A stretch of 64,000 nt of DNA from FEN-1350 sp964643355. Lineage in GTDB: Bacteria; Planctomycetota; Phycisphaerae; Sedimentisphaerales; Anaerohalosphaeraceae. Below, piece by piece: positions 35,367-44,115 of this stretch (position 1 is its first letter; the number at the start of each line of letters is the position of its first letter). The stretch lies in assembly GCA_964643355.1 (NCBI GenBank), contig CAZXPW010000015.1, forward strand, positions 19,225 to 83,224, read 5' to 3'. The translations under genes and the position numbers were made by a program. The notes beneath the pieces are model-generated. The model did not search any database and was not told where the DNA came from. It saw only the letters and a list, made by a program, of their open reading frames with translations.

Positions 35367-37703
35367 TTATTGCATCTCGGGCGGATCGACGGATTGCCCG
35401 GCCTTCTGGGCAAGCCGTTGGTCAATCTCATAGGTACCGTAGAACGGCGCGTTGGCATCGAGCCATAGGTAAATTGTTCGTAATTCCTCGTCGGTCATCT
35501 TCACGCGATTGTCGCGGATCGAGTTGGTGACAATTTTCGTCAGTTTGCTTTCATCGGCGCCACAGCGGCCGGGTTTGCTGACGATGGCATCGATGGTATC
35601 GCCGCCCCATTCGTACCAGCGGACAAACGGCCGAAGGTTGGCATAAGCCGCGGAAAATTCATCCTTGGATTTTCCGGTCAGGACCAGGTTGCTTTTATCC
35701 TTTCCCGTGGAACCATCATGGCATCGGACACAGTGACGATCCAGGATCGGTTGGACCAACAGAGGAAAGCTGAACGGCCGTGTGCCGATCGGCCCCGGTA
35801 CAATTTCAGAGGGTCGTCGTTTTGCGGCCAGCAATTGTCGGCCGGGAGCGACGGCGCTTTGCGTGCGGCGTTCGTGACAGCCGATACAACCCCTTCGTTC
35901 TCCCGATTGAAGATACGCCACCGACAACATTGTCTGCACGGCTCGGCCTTGTTCATCGACGGCCTGAAAATACAACGGCTTGCCGGCGGGGGCACGGAAA
36001 TAGGCGGAGCCATCCCTTTCCACAGGAACCGTTCCCAGCAACATTCGGGCGCTTTCGGCATTAGCATATCCGATTCGAGGATCGTTGGCCACATGCGTCC
36101 GGGATTTGGGCAAGATCTGGAAGACTCGAAGCTCATGGATCGGCCGATCCGCGGGCAGCGGAAAATGTCCCGCCCGGACATCCGCCAGAAGAAATTCGCC
36201 GAAGTTTCCCATCTCCTGTTCTCGCGTACTGGCGATATCCGGCGGTGTGGGACGACTGCGAAGCGGAATTGGATACATCGCCGAGATCCCCTCTTGTCGA
36301 TAGAGTAATTCCAGGTTACCGAAGCGGTCGAAATAGTAAAGACCTGTGAATGTGTCCGCCGTAGTTCCGGTACTCATGCCCGGCAATGGATCAAAACTGA
36401 AACCGACCAGAAAGAAATCCTCCGATAACGGCCAAGGGGCATGAAAATAACTTGTTGGCCATCCATTGGACTCGGGAAAACACACCTCCGGAGTCAGGAC
36501 TTCGACGGAGTCAAGGTTGTCCTGGCCGGATTTGGAATCGAAGGCGACCTTGTCCGGATCGAACAGGGCCAGTGAACCGCCGACATTGGCGTGGTGGGCT
36601 CCGGCGATGAAGGCGATCTTTCGCGAGCCGGGGACCGCGCGGGGCTGGTAACAGGCATTGATGTCCATCGTGTAGTTGGCGAACATGGCTGCGGTACCGG
36701 TACCGTCGGGATTGCTGACCCACAGGCCATGAAAGTTCGCCGCAGAGCGGTCCACATAATCCCATCGGATGTACACGATCCTTCCATCGTGCAGAACGCT
36801 GGGATGCCATTCGCTGGTCTCGTGAAACGACAGCGTCTGCCGGGTTTTCAGGTCCGGGTCCAGACGATGGAGCGTATGGGCCGGCAGCGGTTCCCATGGA
36901 TTGTTGCACCGCGTAAATCCGCCCCGCTCAGAAGACATAAAGGCAATGCCGCCGTCCGGCAGGGGGCATGGGTCGAAATCATCCTGGGGCCCGAAGGTCA
37001 GTTGCCGCAGATTCGAGCCATCGGCGTTCATGACGAAGATGTGAAAGCATTGTCGCTGGGGCGAGTAGAAATCGGGTTTTTCGCCGGCGCGTTCGGCAAA
37101 GGCGAAATAGATCGTCCTGGCGTCGTACGATAACGAAAGCGTTGTAAAGTTCCCTTTGGGAAGCCGGTCGCGGGTCAAATCCAGCGTTTCGAAGGATTGC
37201 CCCGGATTTTTGAGGATATAGATTCCTCCACCCGCGATGTCGGCATAGTCGTAATAATAACCGAGATATTCGTGAAGCATCTGACAGATAAACCGCTTGC
37301 GGGTCATAAAGACAATCGGCTGATCCGCCAACAGGGGATTTTGAAAAGCAACCTCTCGGGCCAGCCAGCGAATCTGATGATACAGTCCGATTCGATCGGA
37401 TTTTGGCAACGATTCGAGCCGTTGAATAGCATCGGAAAAGGAACGCAATTTGTCCTGCTTGGATCTCAGGTCAGGGGAACTCGGCAGGGCGACAAGGGTA
37501 TCCAGCAATCGCTCCGTGCGGTTGACCAGATCACGAATCGCCTGTACACTGTCGATTGCCCGTCCGGCTCGATGTTCCTGCAGGGCCCAATCCGACTCGA
37601 TCCGGTCTTGAAAGGATTCGGCTATCGATAGGGGATGAACCCACAACCATGACGAGACAACGATGATAAGGAATCTCCATCCGGTTTTTTTCACCGTTGT
37701 CAC
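35367..37703 (-). CDS. Exported HzsA-like cytochrome protein
   Basis: This is a 778-residue exported protein with a signal peptide (hydrophobic to about residue 27, ending SIAES). It is paralogous to the middle and haem parts of the protein at 1159-5151: a propeller region with PD40-type blades (IFVMNADGSNLRQLTFG, GLWVSNPDGTGTAAM), then LLGTVPVERDGSAYFRAPA, then haem motifs CIGCH (606-610) and CVRCH (658-662). It lacks the PA14-like and FGE-like domains. The family is named from the hydrazine synthase alpha subunit but is widespread in organisms that make no hydrazine. No partner subunits are near. A 17-base word shared with the 0.9 kb region lies upstream. Confidence 0.8.
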   Translation of the reverse strand: MTTVKKTGWRFLIIVVSSWLWVHPLSIAESFQDRIESDWALQEHRAGRAIDSVQAIRDLVNRTERLLDTLVALPSSPDLRSKQDKLRSFSDAIQRLESLPKSDRIGLYHQIRWLAREVAFQNPLLADQPIVFMTRKRFICQMLHEYLGYYYDYADIAGGGIYILKNPGQSFETLDLTRDRLPKGNFTTLSLSYDARTIYFAFAERAGEKPDFYSPQRQCFHIFVMNADGSNLRQLTFGPQDDFDPCPLPDGGIAFMSSERGGFTRCNNPWEPLPAHTLHRLDPDLKTRQTLSFHETSEWHPSVLHDGRIVYIRWDYVDRSAANFHGLWVSNPDGTGTAAMFANYTMDINACYQPRAVPGSRKIAFIAGAHHANVGGSLALFDPDKVAFDSKSGQDNLDSVEVLTPEVCFPESNGWPTSYFHAPWPLSEDFFLVGFSFDPLPGMSTGTTADTFTGLYYFDRFGNLELLYRQEGISAMYPIPLRSRPTPPDIASTREQEMGNFGEFLLADVRAGHFPLPADRPIHELRVFQILPKSRTHVANDPRIGYANAESARMLLGTVPVERDGSAYFRAPAGKPLYFQAVDEQGRAVQTMLSVAYLQSGERRGCIGCHERRTQSAVAPGRQLLAAKRRPSEIVPGPIGTRPFSFPLLVQPILDRHCVRCHDGSTGKDKSNLVLTGKSKDEFSAAYANLRPFVRWYEWGGDTIDAIVSKPGRCGADESKLTKIVTNSIRDNRVKMTDEELRTIYLWLDANAPFYGTYEIDQRLAQKAGQSVDPPEMQ

Positions 37704-37723
37704 CTTCGAACCCTTTTCAATTC

Positions 37724-37740
37724 AAACAGTACCATATTTT
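37724..37740 (-). promoter_or_regulatory. 17-base word shared with 912-928, upstream of HzsA-like gene
   Basis: AAACAGTACCATATTTT is identical to 912-928, which also lies upstream of a minus-strand gene. A shorter GTACCATAT recurs at 37787-37795. It might be an operator or promoter part; no -10/-35 pair fits both copies well. Confidence 0.35.
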
Positions 37741-37832
37741 ACACTCTGCCGTTTCAACCGTTGGTTCGGAGAACGCGCCAACCAGTGTACCATATCGGTT
37801 CGACGGATAAAAGTCCGCGTTTCAGATCGCAC

Positions 37833-37861
37833 TTGCTTTTGGGAGCCGGTGAGGGTAGAAA
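37833..37861 (+). promoter_or_regulatory. Candidate promoter for the RMD1/YagE-like gene
   Basis: TTGCTT (37833-37838) and TAGAAA (37856-37861) are 17 bases apart. The ATG at 37869 is seven bases further, again predicting almost no leader. Confidence 0.35.
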
Positions 37862-37868
37862 ATAGGAT

Positions 37869-39014
37869 ATGGAAACCACAAAAACAAAAGCGGAATCTTC
37901 CCGGAACGCAGGCGCGGCGAGACAATATTCGGGTCAGGTGATTTATGTGTATGCGTTCGATATCGCATACGAATTGAAGGCCGAACCGCCGGATCGAATC
38001 CTTGGCATAACGGCGACGGATTACACGATCCTGCAAACGCGTCGGAGCCCCAGACAGCGGTTTTTCTATCGGCCCAAGCAGATTCTCTTGCCGGCCGAAA
38101 CCTGTCAACTGGCCGATGGTCCGGCGCAAATTTCCGCCCGGGTATTGGTCTTTGGCATCGGCGCCATCAGCATCCAGTATCGCGTGCCGTTCCAGGTTGA
38201 TCGCCTTGAACAGTTAATCGCCTACCATGATCCGCATGTGGATTCCAAGCCGCTTGGTCAGAAAGCGATTGAGTTGGCCCGACGGATTCAGGCGGATCTT
38301 CGGGAACACTGTGTTCGTCCAACCGCAAATCTCGATCCGGAACCCTATACGCTATTCTGTATTGACGAGTTGCCCGTCGGTTCCGATGGCAAGGGAAGAA
38401 CGGCTGAACAATGGCTCCAGGAACACCTCAGGCCGGTAGCGGGAATCCTGACAGAAGAATCCGATGTCGCCAACCTTTCACGGCAGGAGGCCGAGGAGTC
38501 CACCAGTCAGTATCTCAGTTATTACAACAACGATCTGGTTGTGGTGGACTGGGACGCCGCTTTGTTGATGGGGCAGGGGGAGGCGCTGGACGATATCCTG
38601 CATGTAGCCGAACTGGCTAATGTGCAATTGACGGAGTTGAAAGCATATGATCAGGCCCTCGATGCCGGGCTGGAGCAGTCGTACCAGGATCTGTCTCTTT
38701 GGAAGACGCATTCCAGCGGTGCCATTCGGAGAAACATCCGGGAGATTCATGTTGACATGGCTCGTCTGACCGACGAATTGGAAAACATCACCAAGTTTTT
38801 CGGCGACTGGCATTTGGCCCGCATCTACGGGGCCTTGTCCAATCGGTTTCATCTGGCCGAGTGGCACCGGATTCTGGACAACAAACTCAAGACCCTTGGC
38901 GATCTCTATCAGATCCTTCAGCAGGATCGTACCAATTTATGGATGGTAATTCTGGAGGCCACGATTGTATTATTGTTTATATTAGACCTTGTTTTGTTAT
39001 TTATGGGTCTATAG
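37869..39014 (+). CDS. RMD1/YagE (DUF155)-like membrane-anchored protein
   Basis: This 381-residue protein resembles the RMD1/YagE family only in part. There is a soluble N-terminal region with alternating strands (VIYVYAFDIAYEL, VLVFGIGAISIQYRV), a central YYNNDLVVVDWDAALL segment, a long helical stretch (about 255-350) and a single C-terminal membrane helix. In eukaryotes the family acts in mitochondrial translation or membrane organisation; the bacterial role is unknown. It has its own predicted promoter. Its end overlaps the convergent arrestin-like gene by 14 bases. Confidence 0.65.
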   Translation: METTKTKAESSRNAGAARQYSGQVIYVYAFDIAYELKAEPPDRILGITATDYTILQTRRSPRQRFFYRPKQILLPAETCQLADGPAQISARVLVFGIGAISIQYRVPFQVDRLEQLIAYHDPHVDSKPLGQKAIELARRIQADLREHCVRPTANLDPEPYTLFCIDELPVGSDGKGRTAEQWLQEHLRPVAGILTEESDVANLSRQEAEESTSQYLSYYNNDLVVVDWDAALLMGQGEALDDILHVAELANVQLTELKAYDQALDAGLEQSYQDLSLWKTHSSGAIRRNIREIHVDMARLTDELENITKFFGDWHLARIYGALSNRFHLAEWHRILDNKLKTLGDLYQILQQDRTNLWMVILEATIVLLFILDLVLLFMGL

Positions 39015-39405
39015 AGATACCGAATCGGCCGCGATTCGGCAGCGAAGGGAAGGTTATGGGTTGGCCCGAGGGACTGACGATAAACTCCAACCGTTCACAG
39101 TCGTTTTGGCCCGGTCGCAGAAATTCCAGCGCCCAACGGATTTTGAATATGTGTCCGTCGTAGGTATAAGGACCGGCGGGAATGCGAAAATGGAACGCGC
39201 GGGCGTCGCCCGGCGCGGGATCCTCCAGAACCAGCGAATCGACGACCCCCACATCGTCTGTACCCATGCAGCGCGTAAACCAGATCAGTCGTAGTTCCAA
39301 CCGGCCGGGACGACCCTCATACTGCCAGCGGATCACGCCGCGAAGCGATTCACCGGGTAGAAACGCTGTCTTGTGGGAGTCGATTTGAATGGCAAGTGGA
39401 CTCAT
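39001..39405 (-). CDS. Small beta-rich, arrestin-like protein
   Basis: This 134-residue protein looks all-beta. The N-terminus IQIDSHKTAFLPGESLRGVIRWQ is like the first strands of arrestin or Spo0M folds, and it ends in an IVSPSGQPITFP strand. No catalytic motif is seen. Its start overlaps the stop of the DUF3592 gene by four bases (ATGA), so the two are translationally coupled and likely work together. A similar beta segment forms the C-terminus of that partner. Function is unknown. Confidence 0.65.
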   Translation of the reverse strand: MSPLAIQIDSHKTAFLPGESLRGVIRWQYEGRPGRLELRLIWFTRCMGTDDVGVVDSLVLEDPAPGDARAFHFRIPAGPYTYDGHIFKIRWALEFLRPGQNDCERLEFIVSPSGQPITFPSLPNRGRFGISIDP

Positions 39406-41168
39406 CTTGATTCCTTCAGATTCGGCGGAACAACAACAATCGGCAACTCATCTTTGATGTTCGGCCAGATCCGGATATCTCCTCGGAACGACACCGCCCA
39501 CACCAGCCGGCAGTTGCCGCCGTCAAATGAATGCATTGCCTCGGCCGGTACCGGTATGATAATCCGGCCAGTCGATATCTGCAGGGGGTCCTCCAGACGG
39601 ACCAATTCCCGCTCAAACACAAGTTGTGAGGATTTGGCCATTTGCTGTTTGCCTTTGCCTCCTTCGGAAGTATTGCGAACATGTTCCGTGGCTGTCAGAA
39701 GGATTCGAAGCTCCCGGATGCGATGGAACAATCCTTTGAACTCCCACTCCAGTTCGGCCGTTGTGCCCAAGGAGATCTGTCCGGGTCGGATGCGGGCGAC
39801 TGGGTAGGGATTGAACAACGACAGAAATTGATGGATCACTACGCCGATAAGCCCAATACCGACCAATACAAATGGAATCATAAATAGCGTCAAAAACCAT
39901 TCCGGGTTCCCCCGACGGAAGGATTGAATAGCGATGGTCACAAAGACCGAGACGATTCCATTCCAGAAAACCGTAATCAAGAGGGCCCCAAAAAATCCTC
40001 CAATTCGTCTTCCTGTAACCGGCAACGGCCGCCATTCGCTGTCCGGAACAACGGTCGCCGACGGCTGTTGCCAGCCGGCAATATCCGGTTCCGTGCCCCG
40101 GCCCGGTACAGGTTGTTGTGGCAGCCATGCCGACACGCTTCCCTTCGCCGAGCGTCGAGCCGATCGCAGGACGCCATAGATTCCTCCCGCTCCGACTCCG
40201 AAAAACAGCCAGGGCACAAGGCCAATCAGGAGTTTGAGGGTGGGTTTTCGGACAAGAACCGCTTCCGAAGGATTTGTGGGATTGACATAACAAACCGGAT
40301 GGGCCATCTTCCGATAGGCATCGACGACGGCCTGTTTGCCGCGGCGGCCGCTGGAAGAGCCGCCGATGAAATCATACCGGGCCGATCGATATACGATTCC
40401 TTTGAAATTGTATTCGTACAGGATATCCACGCTGTAGGTTGTGCCGTCGTCATCGTCATGAGATCGAACATGGGCGTGCAGAATCCGGCAGGGGGTTTGA
40501 GTCCACTTCCGGGCGTCAATGACTTTATAAACCGGCCGAAAGCAAAGCGGCCACATCATGCCCAGTCCGACCAGGGCGAAGATGGAAAGAAAAACAATCA
40601 GAAATCCCCGGCCGCGGCTTGTGTCCGAAATGGATTTGAGTTTTTCCGGTTTGGATCGGGCCCACATGGCGAAGATTCCGATTCCGCCGATCCCGATGAA
40701 AATGAATGGAAACAGGATCAACAAGCCGAACAGAAGATTGTCTCTTTCAAGGATGGACATCGTCGGATCCGTGGGATTGACGAGACAGGTTTGTCGGCTT
40801 CCGGGCGGATAGCGTTGTGCCCATCGGGACAGTTTGTCGTAATCGCCCGAGCTGGAGTTTCCTCGGAATGTATCGCTGACATAGTGTTTGCCGTCGATAA
40901 AGTATTCGTATCGAACGACGAATCGATATTCGCCCTCTTTGGTTTCGACGGCGCTGGACAGGATTTGGCAGGGGGTTTTCGTCCAGGAGTAACGGTTCAA
41001 TATAAGGACAAATTCGCGAACGACAAACACTTCGAAGAAGCTGCCCATCAAAAAGAATGCCAGAAAAAACAGCGTCCCCAGAATACGGCCGCCCAAGGTC
41101 AGTTTTCCTGATCTTGCTGGTGTCGAAAACGAGATTTGAGAACCCAACCGTTTCATGATTTCTTTCAT
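39402..41168 (-). CDS. DUF3592-containing membrane protein with arrestin-like tail
   Basis: This 588-residue membrane protein has two DUF3592-type extracytoplasmic regions, each flanked by helices. Repeated marks are TPCQILSSAVETKEGEYRF and TPCRILHAHV, and CLVNPTDPTMSIL and CYVNPTNPSEAVL. Further helices follow near residues 390-450, then a soluble C-terminal beta region (about 460-588) resembling the small protein encoded next. DUF3592 proteins are of unknown function. The start may be ATG 41168 or the internal ATG at 41156. Confidence 0.75.
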   Translation of the reverse strand: MKEIMKRLGSQISFSTPARSGKLTLGGRILGTLFFLAFFLMGSFFEVFVVREFVLILNRYSWTKTPCQILSSAVETKEGEYRFVVRYEYFIDGKHYVSDTFRGNSSSGDYDKLSRWAQRYPPGSRQTCLVNPTDPTMSILERDNLLFGLLILFPFIFIGIGGIGIFAMWARSKPEKLKSISDTSRGRGFLIVFLSIFALVGLGMMWPLCFRPVYKVIDARKWTQTPCRILHAHVRSHDDDDGTTYSVDILYEYNFKGIVYRSARYDFIGGSSSGRRGKQAVVDAYRKMAHPVCYVNPTNPSEAVLVRKPTLKLLIGLVPWLFFGVGAGGIYGVLRSARRSAKGSVSAWLPQQPVPGRGTEPDIAGWQQPSATVVPDSEWRPLPVTGRRIGGFFGALLITVFWNGIVSVFVTIAIQSFRRGNPEWFLTLFMIPFVLVGIGLIGVVIHQFLSLFNPYPVARIRPGQISLGTTAELEWEFKGLFHRIRELRILLTATEHVRNTSEGGKGKQQMAKSSQLVFERELVRLEDPLQISTGRIIIPVPAEAMHSFDGGNCRLVWAVSFRGDIRIWPNIKDELPIVVVPPNLKESR

Positions 41169-41325
41169 ACAGATGGATAACGAGGCGGATTGTTTCCGGA
41201 TATCCGAAAATTGTCAATGAAAAACATCAACGGAGGATGAGTTGCTGCCGGGGGCTGCCTTGAACAGTCCGATAGACCGAGCGGATTCAACAGGAAGATT
41301 TTTTTCGAAAACCTATCGATACCTC

Positions 41326-41353
41326 TTGACAATTTGAATTCCTTGGATATAGT
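41326..41353 (+). promoter_or_regulatory. Promoter of tRNA-Asp
   Basis: TTGACA (41326-41331) and TATAGT (41348-41353) are 16 bases apart. The tRNA begins at 41371, leaving a short leader. Confidence 0.6.
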
Positions 41354-41370
41354 GTCTGCTTTCCCCAATC

Positions 41371-41444
41371 GGGGGCGTAGCTCAATTGGTTAGAGCATCG
41401 GACTGTCGATCCGAAGGTTGAGGGTTCGAGCCCCTTCGCCCTCG
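41371..41444 (+). tRNA. trnD: tRNA-Asp (GTC)
   Basis: This is a 74-base cloverleaf. The acceptor stem GGGGGCG pairs with CGCCCTC (one G-U wobble), the anticodon loop CTGTCGA gives anticodon GTC, and the T arm has TTCGAGC. The discriminator base is G and CCA is not encoded. A promoter lies upstream and a terminator downstream. Confidence 0.97.
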
Positions 41445-41458
41445 TAACACTAAGTACT

Positions 41459-41494
41459 GGGCTGACAAGCACTTACGCTTGTCGGCCCTTTTTT
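41459..41494 (+). terminator. Rho-independent terminator after tRNA-Asp
   Basis: A 12-base-pair stem (GGGCTGACAAGC pairing with GCTTGTCGGCCC, one G-T wobble), a six-base loop and a run of six thymines follow the tRNA by about 15 bases. Confidence 0.93.
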
Positions 41495-41846
41495 ATTTCC
41501 CGGATTTTCGGGGGTGCGCAACAGCTGTGCTACAAAATTCGACTTTGAGATCTGCTCGGAAACGGCCCTGGCTCGTCCCACCACATCCCGGCGGATCGCC
41601 AAATCGAAACTTCCACAAGGAACTGTTCGATGGCGTTGGCTGGTCCGAGCGGATTTCCTTAGCGAGATTCACGGGTGGATATCGACTGTTTGGGGCAATC
41701 GGAAGGTCGGGTTGATCGTGTTTTGTTTCAGGAGATCCAGAAAGACCGTTGATTCCTTAACTGTTTTTTTCAAAAAAATATCAATAATCGGGTGTCCTTC
41801 GGATGCCTGTAAGGGGTATATACGATCTAATATGTCTAATTATCTT
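41495..41846. other. Intergenic, no gene recognised
   Basis: About 350 bases lie between the tRNA terminator and the HEAT-repeat gene end. Short plus-strand open frames exist but do not look like known proteins. Because it follows a tRNA it could hold an integration remnant, yet no integrase or duplicated tRNA end was found. Confidence 0.4.
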
Positions 41847-44081
41847 CTACTGTGGACGCTGAAAACCGCGCATTCCTCTGTCGTTGACGACCGCATCCGC
41901 TTGCTTGTTGATATCCGCCGATAAATTCATGTCGAGAATCTTCTTGGCCAACTCCTGCCCGGCCTGCCGGTTGGTTCTAAGCAGTCTGCTGGCGAGATTC
42001 ACCGACGCCAAAGCGGCTTCAGTCTTGATGCTATCGTCTTTGGTCAATTCCAACAGTCGGTTCACGGATCGTTCACACGGCAGAGTCCCCAGCGTCGTGA
42101 TCGCCTGCCGTTTCTCTTCGATGCGACGAGCATTATCGAGGATCTTCAAACATTGCTCAGCCCGGCTTTCCACCTGTGCGTTGTCCACCATCGGCCCCAT
42201 CCTTCGGCCCATCGGTTGTGCCATGGGCTGGCGCTGAATCGCAATCAACCTCAGGGCTCCTCGGACAGCCAGAACATAATGATTCAAAGGCGTTTGGGGA
42301 TTCGACGCGATATCAACCAGAGCCGGCACGGCCTCGTAGTCAGGCCATTCGCTGAGGGTGCGGATAGCGGTATCCCGTACGGTTTCTTCAGAACTTTCAA
42401 CCGACTCCCTTACGGCTTTGAGGGCCGTGGCGCCTCCTACCGATGACAGAGAACTTAACAAAGCCAGCTTCGTCGGGCCCTGAGCCGTGTTCATCTGATC
42501 CATTACAATTTTCCCGGCGGCTTGTTTATCCTGAGCTTTTGCCAGGACGGCCTTGAGGGTCGTGACTCCTGCCGCATGATCTCCATCTTTTGTGATTTTG
42601 ACCACAAGGTCCGTTAACGCAGCAATGTCTATCGTATCCGCCATATTGAGCATAGCTTGGAAGGCGGCGGTCCTTACCGTCTCGTCAGCATCGGAAGCAT
42701 AGGTCAACAAGAGTTTGGCTGTCCCCTCTGGACGCCGTTGTCCGAGAAGATCAATCGCGACGGCTCTGGCCTTTGCTTCACCAGACGCCGCTTTGGTTTT
42801 GATAACAGCATCTGCCTTCGGACTGGGCATTACCGCCAGGCCGACTTGTGCCGCCTTACATACATTACCCCCGCCGTTCACGGCCGCGTCAAAAAGCGCA
42901 TTGGCGCTTGTCTCGGTTCCAAGCTGACTGAGAGCACTGGCCGCTGCCGGAGCAACAGTATCGTCCCCGCTGGTAAGCACTTTGATGACCGCTGCCTCAG
43001 CGGAGATATCCTTCAGGTCGGCGATCAAGCCGAGTACTTGCACTTGGGAGTCGCTCTTGAGTTTCGGCAACATCCCTGTCAGGGCTTGAGCTGCAGATTT
43101 GGCTGTGGACATCCGGGCCGCCTGAATAGCCGCCTGGCGCATCTTCGGGTTCTCATCCTGTATGAGAGTCAGGACCTCTTTGACGCCCCGATCCGGATCG
43201 GTAACGATCAGCCCCATCGCCGCAGCAACATGAACGCCTATGGGCACATCTTTGTCATTCCGTGCCCATTCATAAACAGAGCCATAGAGCTTGGCGGCAC
43301 CGACCGCATCCTTGGCTGCGGCTTTCTCGCTGGCCATATGCAGAAGTCCTTGGGCGGCATCAGCAGAGATCGGTCCGACGGGTTTGGTGAGTTGAGCGGA
43401 TAGCGCCTGAGCACTGTCTTGACCGCCGATATTGGACAGGGCCGCGACCGCTGTTCGGGCGATACGGGAATCGGGATTACCAAGGGCTTGTGTCAGCAAT
43501 TTGACAGCCGATGATGCGCGGCGGTTGCCAAGAGCATTCATCAAACCAATCTTCCAATCAGCATCTTGGGCGTCGGCCAGTTCTTTGAGCAACGCATCGG
43601 TCGCACTGGGGTCCGGGTTCATCTCCAAGGCCCGCCGGGCATAATCTCGCGTGTTCACATCTTCATCCGACATCAATTTGGCCAACAGCGGAACGGATTC
43701 TGCCTTGCCGATACGCTCAAGCTGCAGAATAAACCAATTTCGGACCGTGTTATCCATTTCTGCCTGCCGTTGAAGGATTTTGACCATCACTTCGGCCAAC
43801 GCCAGACGCTGCGCCTCCGCTCCGGGGCGCGCGGCATACGAACCCATGTCCTGCAATTGGATCTGATAAGCATAGCGGGAAGTGACATTTTCCGCCGACA
43901 TAAGCGGGAGCAGATAGTCAACGGCTTTCTGGTAGGCCTCCGTCCATGAGCCGGTGTTTACTGTTGGCTCCTTCGCTTTGCCCGTCAATTGCGCCACCAG
44001 TTCCTCTCCTGTCTGCGCTTGGGCTGCCGTCACGATTGACAAGCCCACGAGAACAACACCGATCAGACATATCGTTTTCAT
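41847..44081 (-). CDS. Exported HEAT-repeat protein
   Basis: This 744-residue protein has a signal peptide (MKTICLIGVVLVGLSIVTAAQA) and at least ten tandem HEAT-like helical repeats through most of its length, with recurring patterns such as SKIARTAVAALSNIG-like and VRDTAIRTLSEWP segments. HEAT arrays are protein-binding scaffolds; no enzymatic motif was seen. ATG 44081 is preferred for its signal peptide and GGAAGA upstream. The gene follows the Tat-exported oxidoreductase by about 35 bases, so they are probably co-transcribed. Confidence 0.85.
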   Translation of the reverse strand: MKTICLIGVVLVGLSIVTAAQAQTGEELVAQLTGKAKEPTVNTGSWTEAYQKAVDYLLPLMSAENVTSRYAYQIQLQDMGSYAARPGAEAQRLALAEVMVKILQRQAEMDNTVRNWFILQLERIGKAESVPLLAKLMSDEDVNTRDYARRALEMNPDPSATDALLKELADAQDADWKIGLMNALGNRRASSAVKLLTQALGNPDSRIARTAVAALSNIGGQDSAQALSAQLTKPVGPISADAAQGLLHMASEKAAAKDAVGAAKLYGSVYEWARNDKDVPIGVHVAAAMGLIVTDPDRGVKEVLTLIQDENPKMRQAAIQAARMSTAKSAAQALTGMLPKLKSDSQVQVLGLIADLKDISAEAAVIKVLTSGDDTVAPAAASALSQLGTETSANALFDAAVNGGGNVCKAAQVGLAVMPSPKADAVIKTKAASGEAKARAVAIDLLGQRRPEGTAKLLLTYASDADETVRTAAFQAMLNMADTIDIAALTDLVVKITKDGDHAAGVTTLKAVLAKAQDKQAAGKIVMDQMNTAQGPTKLALLSSLSSVGGATALKAVRESVESSEETVRDTAIRTLSEWPDYEAVPALVDIASNPQTPLNHYVLAVRGALRLIAIQRQPMAQPMGRRMGPMVDNAQVESRAEQCLKILDNARRIEEKRQAITTLGTLPCERSVNRLLELTKDDSIKTEAALASVNLASRLLRTNRQAGQELAKKILDMNLSADINKQADAVVNDRGMRGFQRPQ

Positions 44082-44115
44082 AGAAAGATCTTCCATTCAC
44101 GATGTTTTTTGTTGG

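Noticed and set aside
41495..41846. Integration remnant beside tRNA-Asp
   Set aside because: No integrase-like protein and no repeated tRNA 3' end were found.
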